DNA of 21,907 nt from assembly GCA_030595765.1 (NCBI GenBank), contig JAUVCJ010000011.1, positions 1 to 21,907 on the forward strand. Reading direction: 5' to 3'. The translations under genes were made by a program, and so were the position numbers. Source of the DNA: Thermoplasmatota archaeon. Lineage in GTDB: Archaea; Thermoplasmatota; Thermoplasmata; GCA-020350865; JAUVCJ01. Below the pieces are notes generated by a model that saw only the letters and a list, made by a program, of their open reading frames with translations, did no database searches and had not been told where the DNA came from. Position 1 is the first letter of the stretch. Every line of letters starts with the position of its first letter. Below are positions 1 through 6,269 of this stretch, one piece after another.

Positions 1-51
1 GATCGAACTTTGAACCTCATTCAGAATCATATCGTTGAAGGAAAGAACTAA
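1..51 (+). CDS. C-terminal tail of an upstream gene (partial)
   Basis: Reading from base 1 gives 16 residues, DRTLNLIQNHIVEGKN, followed by TAA at 49-51. The gene would start outside the window. The piece is too short to identify a family, and random open frame is possible. The other two forward frames close within the first 40 bases, which makes this frame the likeliest continuation of an upstream coding region. Confidence 0.3.
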   Translation, partial: DRTLNLIQNHIVEGKN

Positions 52-60
52 TAATAAAAA

Positions 61-70
61 AATATATATA
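61..70 (+). promoter_or_regulatory. TATA-like box
   Basis: AATATATATA precedes the 26-codon ORF by about 34 bases. It fits an archaeal TATA element for a start site near 92. The wider region is AT-rich, so chance occurrence is possible. Confidence 0.35.
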
Positions 71-103
71 GGGAATAAAGATGCACCAAGGCTGGGATAT
101 CTC

Positions 104-184
104 ATGGATAAGCTACACGAAGCGATGACAAAGGATTATGCCAATAACAAGAAATTGATTGATAAACTAGCCGCAAGCAGATAG
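104..184 (+). CDS. Possible 26-residue small protein
   Basis: ATG at 104 opens MDKLHEAMTKDYANNKKLIDKLAASR, ending in TAG at 182-184. It is a Lys-rich, helix-prone peptide of unrecognised family. An AT-only TATA-like stretch at 61-70 lies about 35 bases upstream, which would put a transcript start near 92. A run of nine T follows the stop directly (185-193), as expected for archaeal U-tract termination. The same frame is open back to base 14, so this could instead be the end of a longer, frameshifted or degraded gene. It could also be a small RNA of about 100 nt. Coding status is uncertain. Confidence 0.3.
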   Translation: MDKLHEAMTKDYANNKKLIDKLAASR

Positions 185-193
185 TTTTTTTTT
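185..193 (+). terminator. Oligo-T termination signal
   Basis: Nine consecutive T directly follow the TAG at 182-184. Archaeal RNA polymerase terminates at U-rich tracts without a required hairpin, so this is a plausible 3' end for the transcript before purH. No stem is visible upstream of it. Confidence 0.45.
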
Positions 194-296
194 GCTTTGT
201 GAATTTACTTCAACCCTGGTATAGATTCTATTTTGGTGTTTTAAAACGCTCAATGCTTCCTTTCCAACTCATAATACAGGGAGTAAGCCCATTACC

Positions 297-302
297 TTTA
301 TA
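297..302 (+). promoter_or_regulatory. TATA-like box of purHN
   Basis: TTTATA lies about 27 bases upstream of position 326 and 46-51 bases before the preferred purH ATG at 348. It would give a leader of about 20 nt to that ATG. It would also permit a nearly leaderless start at the in-frame ATG at 324. Confidence 0.4.
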
Positions 303-347
303 CCAACCAAATCCATTCAGACGATGTCAAGTTCAGGTTGGAAAATA

Positions 348-1898
348 ATGCAGGTAAAACGTGTACTTCTCAGCGTATCGGACAAGACTGGCATAGTAGA
401 TCTTGCAAGAGGTCTGGCTGAGCTTGGGGTTTCGCTATTAAGTTCTGGTGGCACAGCAGCTACCCTGCGCGATGCTGGGCTTGATGTTACCGATGTATCC
501 GATTATACTGGTCAGCCTGAGATCCTGGAAGGCAGGGTAAAAACCCTTCATCCCAAGATTGCAGGCGGGCTTCTTGGCCGTAGGGACAAGCCTTCTCACA
601 TTGCTCAGATGGAGGAGCAGGGCATTGAGCCAATCGACATGGCGGTTGTGAATCTCTATCCGTTCGAGAAAACGATATCAAAAAGTGATGTCACCTTGGA
701 GGATGCGATTGAGAACATAGACATCGGCGGCCCCACCCTGATCCGTGCTGCTGCAAAGAATCATGAATCTGTCGCTGTAGTTGTCAATCCAGATAGGTAT
801 TCGATGATATTGGAGCAGTTGAAGGAGAACTCCGGAAGCTTATCCCAGAACGCCCTCCAGGAGCTGGCAGTGGAGGCGTTCGCACATACTGCTGAGTACG
901 ATGCATTGATATATAACTGGCTTCACCAGAAGCTTCAGCCTGACGAATTGTTCCCAGAGGTTCAGACCCTCAGATATCGGAAGAGCCAGAGCCTTCGATA
1001 CGGCGAGAACCCGCACCAGCAGGCCTGCTTCTACTCGGACCCGTCCTATGTTGGTGTTTGTATCCCCAACTCAGAGCAGCTCCATGGCAGGGAGCTTTCA
1101 TACAATAACATCCTTGATCTGGAGAGCTCGCTGGACATCGTGCGTGAATTCAAAGAGCCAGCTGCCGCTGTCATCAAGCACACCAACCCCTGCGGTGTGG
1201 CAGTTGCAGATAATATTTCCGAGGCCTATCGCATTGCAGAAAGCGCAGACCCACTCTCAGCCTATGGAAGCGTAATAGCCCTCAATCGTGAGGTTGATGA
1301 GCCCTGCGCTCAACAGCTGCGCAAGCACTTCATTGAGGCGATAATCGCTCCTGGTTTTCATCCAGATGCCTTGGCGATCCTAAAGAAGAAGAAGAGTATC
1401 AGGCTTTTGCAGACCAGCGGCCCGATATCGAATGACATGCACCCCCAGAAGAGGACGTATGTCAGAGGTGGATTGCTTCTTCAAAGCTCAGGATGGCCTC
1501 AAGTTGCTGATGATGACCTAAAAGTAGTTACAGAGCTGACACCAACTCCAGAGCAGTATCGCGCATTTGATTTTGGGTACCGTATCTGCAGGCACATAAA
1601 GTCCAACACCGTGATACTGGTTGGCTCCGACAGGACCCTTGGCTTAGGAGTTGGGCAGATGAGCAGGGTCGATGCTTCCATCATAGCAGCTAGAAAGGCC
1701 GGAGATGCAGCAGCTGGCTCTACCCTGATAAGCGATGCCTTCTTCCCGTTCAGGGACGGAGTGGATGCAGCAGCCGGGGCTGGAGTTGCCGCTATCCTTC
1801 AGCCAGGCGGATCCATCAGGGACCAGGAAGTAATAGATGCCGCAAACGAGCACGGCATGGCCATGGTATTTTCAGGTGTGAGGCTCTTCAAGCACTGA
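348..1898 (+). CDS. purH: Bifunctional AICAR formyltransferase / IMP cyclohydrolase
   Basis: This enzyme catalyses the last two steps of de novo purine synthesis: 10-formyl-THF-dependent formylation of AICAR, then ring closure to IMP, in the cytoplasm. The 516-residue product is full length for bacterial-type PurH. The IMP cyclohydrolase domain comes first (about 1-195), with LSVSDKTG near the start, SSGGTAATL at 32-40, the GRVKTLHPK region at 62-70, and IENIDIGGPTLIRAAAKN at 121-138. The transformylase domain follows, with LRYGENPHQQ at 216-225, the catalytic-type KHTNPCG at 277-283 and the C-terminal QPGGS / MVFSGVRLFKH block. An in-frame ATG at 324 would add eight residues. The ATG at 348 was preferred because the family begins just before (R)xLLSVSDKTG. 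purN follows 17 bases later. Many archaea use PurP/PurO instead, so this fused form may be an acquired bacterial-type gene (inference). Confidence 0.96.
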   Translation: MQVKRVLLSVSDKTGIVDLARGLAELGVSLLSSGGTAATLRDAGLDVTDVSDYTGQPEILEGRVKTLHPKIAGGLLGRRDKPSHIAQMEEQGIEPIDMAVVNLYPFEKTISKSDVTLEDAIENIDIGGPTLIRAAAKNHESVAVVVNPDRYSMILEQLKENSGSLSQNALQELAVEAFAHTAEYDALIYNWLHQKLQPDELFPEVQTLRYRKSQSLRYGENPHQQACFYSDPSYVGVCIPNSEQLHGRELSYNNILDLESSLDIVREFKEPAAAVIKHTNPCGVAVADNISEAYRIAESADPLSAYGSVIALNREVDEPCAQQLRKHFIEAIIAPGFHPDALAILKKKKSIRLLQTSGPISNDMHPQKRTYVRGGLLLQSSGWPQVADDDLKVVTELTPTPEQYRAFDFGYRICRHIKSNTVILVGSDRTLGLGVGQMSRVDASIIAARKAGDAAAGSTLISDAFFPFRDGVDAAAGAGVAAILQPGGSIRDQEVIDAANEHGMAMVFSGVRLFKH

Positions 1899-1915
1899 AC
1901 CGGAGTTGATCATCA

Positions 1916-2536
1916 ATGACCCTTACCAATCCAGAATGGAAGAACGTGGCAGTGTTTGCTTCAGGGCGAGGTACCGGCTTCCAGAGCCTTATCGATGCCA
2001 ACGAGAGGGGTGAACTGGGTGCCAACCTTCGGGTGCTGGTCGTGAACAATCCAGGTGCAGCAGCCATTGAGCGGGCTAAAAAGCATGGAATAGAATGGAA
2101 GCTTATAGACCATCGACAACGCTCTAGAGAGGATTTCGAGACTGAGCTCATAGCCACCCTGGAAGAACGCGATATTGAATTGGTGGTCCTGGCTGGATTC
2201 ATGCGCCTTCTAACCTCTCTGTTCGTTACCAAATACAAGTTCCGTATCATCAACATCCATCCAGCACTGCTTCCGAGCTTTCCAGGAGCACATGCCCACA
2301 GGGACGCCCTCGCCCATGGCGTCAAGGTGTCTGGATGTAGTGTTCATTTCGTTGACGAGGGTGAGGACACCGGTCCGATCATATTGCAGAAGACTGTCGA
2401 TGTCCTGCAGGATGACGATGAGGATTCCCTTTCAGCCAGGATCCTTACAGAGGAGCACAAACTTCTTCCAGCAGCAGCCCAGCTATTTGTGGATGGCAGG
2501 CTGAGAGTTGATGGCCGGAAGGTTCTGATCGATTGA
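1916..2536 (+). CDS. purN: Phosphoribosylglycinamide (GAR) formyltransferase
   Basis: PurN transfers a formyl group from 10-formyl-THF to glycinamide ribonucleotide, the third step of purine synthesis. The 206-residue product has the family length. It shows the N-terminal phosphate-binding loop in altered form (FASGRGTGFQSL, where most family members have SGxGSNLQ). The core VVLAGFMRLL and the catalytic set follow: Asn113 and His115 in INIHPALLP, and Asp151 in GEDTGPIILQ. The ATG at 1916 has a Shine-Dalgarno-like GGAG at 1902-1905 and sits 17 bases after purH, so the two genes are probably one operon. Folate-dependent PurN contrasts with formate-dependent PurT, so with purH it implies a 10-formyl-THF supply in this organism. 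Confidence 0.95.
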   Translation: MTLTNPEWKNVAVFASGRGTGFQSLIDANERGELGANLRVLVVNNPGAAAIERAKKHGIEWKLIDHRQRSREDFETELIATLEERDIELVVLAGFMRLLTSLFVTKYKFRIINIHPALLPSFPGAHAHRDALAHGVKVSGCSVHFVDEGEDTGPIILQKTVDVLQDDDEDSLSARILTEEHKLLPAAAQLFVDGRLRVDGRKVLID

Positions 2537-2607
2537 TTTGGTGGTCAATCGATTGTTGAATTGATCAGTAAATTATTTTGTTAGACGTGGATTGTTGGCG
2601 TTGTATC

Positions 2608-2618
2608 TGCTTTTTTCT
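2608..2618 (+). terminator. T-rich tract downstream of purN
   Basis: The 112-base gap between the converging purN and cutA contains a CTTTTTTCTT tract in the + direction. It could end the purHN transcript. No hairpin is evident and nothing else is recognised in the gap. Confidence 0.3.
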
Positions 2619-2648
2619 TAGGATGTTTGCTTCTTACTCCATGTCCAT

Positions 2649-2960
2649 CTACTGTGTCGTTTCCTTCTGTATCCAATCAAGGTAGTCGAGATCTCCATTG
2701 GCAATGGAGTACTCCACAACACAAGGCACCTCATAGGAATGCAGCTCCTTGACCCGTTCGATGGCCTTCTGGACCAGCGAGGCTCTTGTCTTGGCAATGA
2801 TGGCCACCTCCTCGTCCTTTTCGATCTTGCCTTTCCATCGATACACTGAATGGATCGGAAACATGTTGGCGCATGCTATGAGCTTCTCCTCCATCAGGGC
2901 ATCCACAATAGTCTTTGCCTCATTCATTGAGCTGGCCGTGATATAGAGCATGGAGTGCAT
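2649..2960 (-). CDS. cutA: CutA-like divalent ion tolerance protein
   Basis: This is a small cytoplasmic protein of the CutA family, which forms very stable trimers with a ferredoxin-like/PII-like fold. It was named for divalent metal tolerance, but its exact role in archaea is unclear. The sequence shows MLYITASSMNEAKTIVDALM, the EEKLIACANMFP segment, YRWKGKIEKDEEVAIIAKT and the diagnostic VKELHSYEVPCVV, ending with GDLDYLDWI. The open frame extends to a TTG at 2981. The ATG at 2960 (103 residues) was chosen because the TATA-like AATAATATTA at 2987-2996 would start transcription near 2964 and because the length then matches the family. A further ATG at 2951 is also possible. The gene converges with purN and diverges from the membrane protein at 3111. 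Confidence 0.9.
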   Translation of the reverse strand: MHSMLYITASSMNEAKTIVDALMEEKLIACANMFPIHSVYRWKGKIEKDEEVAIIAKTRASLVQKAIERVKELHSYEVPCVVEYSIANGDLDYLDWIQKETTQ

Positions 2961-2986
2961 GCATCGGGAATCAATCTTCAAGCTTC

Positions 2987-2996
2987 TAATATTATT
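2987..2996 (-). promoter_or_regulatory. TATA-like box of cutA
   Basis: On the - strand this reads AATAATATTA. Its centre is about 30 bases upstream of the ATG at 2960, consistent with a nearly leaderless transcript. This spacing is one reason to prefer that start. Confidence 0.45.
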
Positions 2997-3070
2997 GGCT
3001 CCTGCTTTTTAGCTTGCGCACGCTTGCTTTGCACCAAAAAAAGTCGTTGAGAAACACCGATATCTCCTTT

Positions 3071-3084
3071 GGAAAGTATAAATA
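3071..3084 (+). promoter_or_regulatory. BRE/TATA promoter
   Basis: GGAAAGTATAAATA is a good match to an archaeal B-recognition element followed by a TATA box (TATAAATA at 3077-3084). Transcription would begin near 3106, five bases before the ATG at 3111. Confidence 0.6.
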
Positions 3085-3110
3085 ACGGCCTGGCCATTCA
3101 GAACTGGAAA

Positions 3111-3797
3111 ATGGTGAAAATTATGAACTACCAACCACCTCCACCCCAACCGCCTCCGGTACAACAGCCTCCACCGCCGCAGCAGCCTCCTATGGAACAG
3201 CCGCCGCAGTATCAGCCGCCTCCGCAACAGCCGCCTCAGCAGTATCAACAGCCTCCACCGCAGCAGTATCCCCCACAAGGAGCCCCGATGGCTGCACCTG
3301 TTGCAGCCGCCGCTGGAAAGAGTAAGCTGGTGCCGATAATCATCATCGCAGTGGTTGCTGTGGTGGTCATAGCAGCTGCCTTCATGTTTATGGGAGGCGG
3401 CCAAGGAACTCCCGACGCCGCTGCCACGACCTTTGCAAACAAAATGATAGGCAATGATTTACAGGGCGCACTGGACACAACCATCCTGAAATTCGCTGAC
3501 CAGACCACCAAGGACAATTGGATTGCCAATTCAGCTATGCCTGAAGGTATGACAGCATCCCTCAACAGCGTGACCACCACCGCCTCCGCCGACCTGAGTA
3601 CGGAAAAAAGGGACTCGGGTAACTCCTTTAAGACCCATTTCGAGGAAGAGTACAGCCAGACTGTCGAGGATATTGCTTGGACTACAATCAAGTTTGACTG
3701 GAGCCATCCCGAAGAGGGCTCGGGCACCGATACTATGGAGACCTGGATGTTCAAGATTGGCGGCCAATGGTATCTTGCCCCGGATATGGAGCATTAA
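3111..3797 (+). CDS. Pro/Gln-rich single-pass membrane protein, unknown function
   Basis: The family is not recognised. The 228-residue product has three parts. Residues 7-66 are a low-complexity cytoplasmic-type tail of PPQQ/PPQYQ repeats. A strong transmembrane helix at 73-94 follows Lys residues (SKLVPIIIIAVVAVVV). A globular domain of about 130 residues follows, starting near PDAAATTFANKMI and ending FKIGGQWYLAPDMEH. The alternation of helix, strands and a final GGQWYLAP strand resembles NTF2-like/DUF4878-type extracellular domains, but that assignment is tentative. Topology is probably N-in, with the C-terminal domain outside. The start follows the strong BRE/TATA with a leader of about 5 nt; an upstream in-frame ATG at 3069 lies before the TATA box and is unlikely. 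A hairpin with a T-tract follows the stop. Confidence 0.8.
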   Translation: MVKIMNYQPPPPQPPPVQQPPPPQQPPMEQPPQYQPPPQQPPQQYQQPPPQQYPPQGAPMAAPVAAAAGKSKLVPIIIIAVVAVVVIAAAFMFMGGGQGTPDAAATTFANKMIGNDLQGALDTTILKFADQTTKDNWIANSAMPEGMTASLNSVTTTASADLSTEKRDSGNSFKTHFEEEYSQTVEDIAWTTIKFDWSHPEEGSGTDTMETWMFKIGGQWYLAPDMEH

Positions 3798-3806
3798 TCG
3801 AATCGG

Positions 3807-3855
3807 TCGCCCTGCTGGATGTCTGGCAGGGCGGCTCTTTTTCCTTTTTTCTTGT
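3807..3855 (+). terminator. Hairpin plus T-tract terminator
   Basis: CGCCCTGC (3808-3815) pairs perfectly with GCAGGGCG (3826-3833) around a 10-base loop. A T-rich tract follows (CTTTTTCCTTTTTTC from 3837). It lies 10 bases after the stop of the Pro/Gln-rich protein gene. This looks like a bacterial intrinsic terminator, and the T-tract alone would suffice in archaea. Confidence 0.65.
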
Positions 3856-3904
3856 TTTTCAAGATTCACCCTTCCATTGTCCTCAAAATCGCTTTCCCAC
3901 CAGT

Positions 3905-3912
3905 TTTAAATA
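3905..3912 (+). promoter_or_regulatory. TATA box of the DRG GTPase gene
   Basis: TTTAAATA matches the archaeal TATA consensus closely and predicts a transcript start near 3935. That gives a leader of about 17 nt to the ATG at 3952. Confidence 0.55.
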
Positions 3913-3951
3913 TATTCCTTTCATTGAACAGCTCTGGCAAAGGTATAGCGC

Positions 3952-5058
3952 ATGGCAACCATTGAAGAGCAGATAGTCCAGATCGAGGAAGAGATCAAGG
4001 GCACGATGTACAACAAGGCTACTCAGCACCACATTGGCAAGCTGAAGGCCAAGATGTCTCGGCTGCGCGAAGAGCAGGAGAAGCGCAGAAAAGGCCCTAG
4101 CGGTGGCCCCAAGGAGGGCTACGCAGTCCGAAAGAGCGGGAACGCCACAGTAGCGCTTGTTGGCTTTCCCAGCGTAGGAAAGAGCACGTTGCTAAATTGT
4201 TTTACAGGGGCTGACAGCGAGATCGGAGCCTACGAGTTCACAACCCTGACGGTTGTGCCTGGTCTGCTGGAGTACAGAAGCGCCAAGATACAGATCCTAG
4301 ATTTGCCTGGTCTTATTAGCGGCGCCTCCAAGGGTAAGGGACGTGGACGGGAGGTACTTTCGGTGGTACGTTCTGCAGACATGATACTTCTGTTCGTGGA
4401 CATATATCAATTCGAGATCCAGGTCCTTGTAAACGAACTTGCAACTGCCGGCATCAGGCTGAACCAGTCTCCTGTGGATGCGGTGCTATCTCTAACTGAG
4501 CGTGGTGGAATTGAGATACATTCTACTGTGGAGCAGACCCACCTGGACGAAGACACCATCCTGGGAATAGTCAAGGAGTTCGGGATTGTCAATGGTAGCT
4601 TAATATTGCGCCAGAACTGTGATGCAGACAGGCTCATTGATTTTCTTGCAGGGAACAGGATCTACCTCCCATCCCTCGTGACCCTGAACAAGATAGATAT
4701 GGGCCAGGAAAATCATTTGGCCAATATCCGAAAAAAACTCAAAGGCTGGAAGACGGTAGAAATTTCGGCAACGAATGAGGAGGGCATTGAGGAGCTTAAA
4801 GAGGCCATCTTCAACTCACTGAAGTTCATAAGACTCTATATGCGCCCACAGGGCGGGGTCCCGGATTACAAGGAGCCTCTTGTGGTCAAGGAAGGCTCCA
4901 CAGTTGGAATGGTCTGCGACACCATCCGCAGGGACTGGAAGGCTAGATTCAGGTACGCAAACGTATGGGGCAAGTCTGCCAAGTTCCCTGGGCAAATGAT
5001 TGGGATAAACCATCAATTGAAGGATGAAGATGTGTTGACCATCGTGATTAGAAGATAA
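3952..5058 (+). CDS. DRG-family (OBG-HflX superfamily) GTPase with TGS domain
   Basis: DRG proteins are conserved ribosome- and translation-associated GTPases of archaea and eukaryotes. The 368-residue length is typical. A helical N-terminal region (1-60) precedes the G domain. The G motifs are all present: G1 GFPSVGKST (71-79), G2 FTTLT (96-100), G3 DLPG (117-120), G4 NKID (246-249) and G5 SAT (272-274). The DRG-specific insertion within the G domain is also visible (AVLSLTERGGIEIHST, then RIYLPSLVTLNKIDM). The C-terminal TGS domain spans about 295-367 and ends DEDVLTIVIRR. The ATG is placed 40 bases downstream of a TATA box. Nothing is missing, and an active, housekeeping GTPase is expected. 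It is separated from the next gene by an unusual 155-base repeat-like spacer. Confidence 0.96.
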   Translation: MATIEEQIVQIEEEIKGTMYNKATQHHIGKLKAKMSRLREEQEKRRKGPSGGPKEGYAVRKSGNATVALVGFPSVGKSTLLNCFTGADSEIGAYEFTTLTVVPGLLEYRSAKIQILDLPGLISGASKGKGRGREVLSVVRSADMILLFVDIYQFEIQVLVNELATAGIRLNQSPVDAVLSLTERGGIEIHSTVEQTHLDEDTILGIVKEFGIVNGSLILRQNCDADRLIDFLAGNRIYLPSLVTLNKIDMGQENHLANIRKKLKGWKTVEISATNEEGIEELKEAIFNSLKFIRLYMRPQGGVPDYKEPLVVKEGSTVGMVCDTIRRDWKARFRYANVWGKSAKFPGQMIGINHQLKDEDVLTIVIRR

Positions 5059-5109
5059 GCGAAATGTTGAGTTGGTAAAGATTAATATCGATAGAAGATT
5101 GGCGTGATT

Positions 5110-5217
5110 ATGGTGAGAAGATGAATGTGGTTCTGGTGGACAGATAAATATGGTGCTGGTGGTGCAAAAGAAGATAATTCGGGTGGGCAGATGAATATTA
5201 TCATGGTGATTCAATGA
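5110..5217 (+). promoter_or_regulatory. Chain of micro-ORFs leading into the next gene
   Basis: Four tiny reading frames run head to tail. They span 5110-5124 (ATG GTG AGA AGA TGA), 5121-5147, 5150-5194 and 5191-5217. Three of the four junctions (at 5121, 5191 and 5214) are ATGA stop/start overlaps, and the last one overlaps the ATG of the membrane protein at 5214. This could be a translationally coupled leader. It may also be a by-product of degenerate repeats. Function is inferred from arrangement only. Confidence 0.3.
5120..5213 (+). repeat. Degenerate 17-30-nt direct repeats
   Basis: Copies begin at 5120, 5143, 5173 and 5190 with GAT(G/A)A(A)T followed by G/T-rich sequence. The first two are clearest: GATGAATGTGGTTCTGGTGG and GATAAATATGGTGCTGGTGG, with 16 of 20 bases identical. 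A similar GTGATTA...GAAGATRA motif occurs at the end of the DRG gene (5044-5058) and again at 5104-5124. Unit lengths vary and the later copies are poor. Confidence 0.4.
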
Positions 5218-6269
5218 AGGGTGAGAAGGGTAAGGCTAGTGGCGGTTCGTCAGCACCCATGGACTTCATACCCAAGACTACGGCTGGTAGTGGTAAAAAA
5301 GGCAATAGCGCGGCTCAACCATTGCCAAAGCTAAGACCCAAGTCGGAGGCTCCGCTGGAAAAAAGTGGGGTTGTTGATTCCAAGAGCGTTGATCAAAAGA
5401 AAAACATCGTTACTAAGGAGCTAGACAAGGCCGCTAACCAAAAGATAAGCCCCGCCATTAAGAAACAAGCCAAGGATGCCGATCAGAAGAAACGCCCCAC
5501 CATAAAAGCTACTAAAGGTGGAAACAAAAAGAAAAAAGCCGATGCCACCGTTCCAGCATCCAAGATTCCGGAAGGAATGTTCAATCTCCTCCATGTCGAG
5601 AGCATACGGGCAAGGAGATCTGTGTTACAAAGCCTTGAATTATTTCTGGCTCTAACCCCTCTTGTCATTATTGGCTTTGTGGTGTTGGATATAATCGCTT
5701 ATGGAGATCTGGACCTGCTGATCCCTATGGGTTTTCTCCTTGCCATCATATTATTCCTCCTGCGTATCGGAAAGGAGAATAACTTGTCTCAGGCTCCCAT
5801 CGAAGTTTACGAGAACGGTATTTCCATGCCAGTCTTTCAGGGGGTAATGAGAGCTAACCAGAGAATGCTTACTGCTGCAATTGCGACCTCCATCATCACC
5901 ATTCCCATATTGCTGCTTATTGGCCCGGATCTGAGGATATTCATTTTTGAGGCTCCCATGCTGTTTCTCATTTTTTCTGGGCTTCTGCTTATATATAACC
6001 ATAATCAGGAAAAAGCCAGACGGCCGCTTTACAAGGTGCAAGAAAATCCAAGAGATCTGAAGTTCGTGCCAAAGATGGGCAGAAAAAACAGCTTAGCCAA
6101 GGCAGTAAAAGGGATATATCTCACCAACAGCGATGCCAGCGTAAAGGTGTTCAATGAGCTGACAGTGGTAACCATTGACAACGTCACCTATGAATCGGGC
6201 CCAAGGGACCAGGTTGAGCTTAGAAAGATCGCGAAGATCATACAGAATAGTTATGGGAAGAGGGATTAG
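5214..6269 (+). CDS. Four-TM membrane protein with Lys-rich cytoplasmic tail, unknown function
   Basis: The family is not recognised. The 351-residue product starts with about 120 disordered residues rich in Lys, Ala, Ser and Pro (KKQAKDADQKK, GGNKKKKAD). Two pairs of hydrophobic helices follow at about 140-163/167-185 and 218-238/242-262. The 30-residue segment between the pairs (IEVYENGISMPVFQGVM) and the C-terminal 85 residues look cytoplasmic and contain short beta-type strands reminiscent of membrane-associated PH-like domains (tentative). The highly basic tail could contact nucleic acid, ribosomes or membrane lipid. The start ATG overlaps a micro-ORF stop (ATGA). The stop overlaps the stop of the convergent giant gene by three bases. 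Confidence 0.8.
   Translation: MKGEKGKASGGSSAPMDFIPKTTAGSGKKGNSAAQPLPKLRPKSEAPLEKSGVVDSKSVDQKKNIVTKELDKAANQKISPAIKKQAKDADQKKRPTIKATKGGNKKKKADATVPASKIPEGMFNLLHVESIRARRSVLQSLELFLALTPLVIIGFVVLDIIAYGDLDLLIPMGFLLAIILFLLRIGKENNLSQAPIEVYENGISMPVFQGVMRANQRMLTAAIATSIITIPILLLIGPDLRIFIFEAPMLFLIFSGLLLIYNHNQEKARRPLYKVQENPRDLKFVPKMGRKNSLAKAVKGIYLTNSDASVKVFNELTVVTIDNVTYESGPRDQVELRKIAKIIQNSYGKRD

Noticed and set aside
1888..2325. 145-codon - strand frame opposite purN
   Set aside because: PurN has a complete set of catalytic motifs on the + strand. The opposite frame is an Arg/Ser-rich shadow.
3245..3754. 169-codon - strand frame opposite the Pro/Gln-rich protein
   Set aside because: It is the antisense of Pro/Gln codons and of the TM segment. 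The + frame has a strong BRE/TATA promoter, a TM helix and a terminator.
6266..6269. Convergent stop-codon overlap of two genes as a sign of misassembly
   Set aside because: Both reading frames end cleanly with recognisable C-termini (HhH on one strand, charged tail on the other). Short tail-to-tail overlaps are ordinary in compact genomes.
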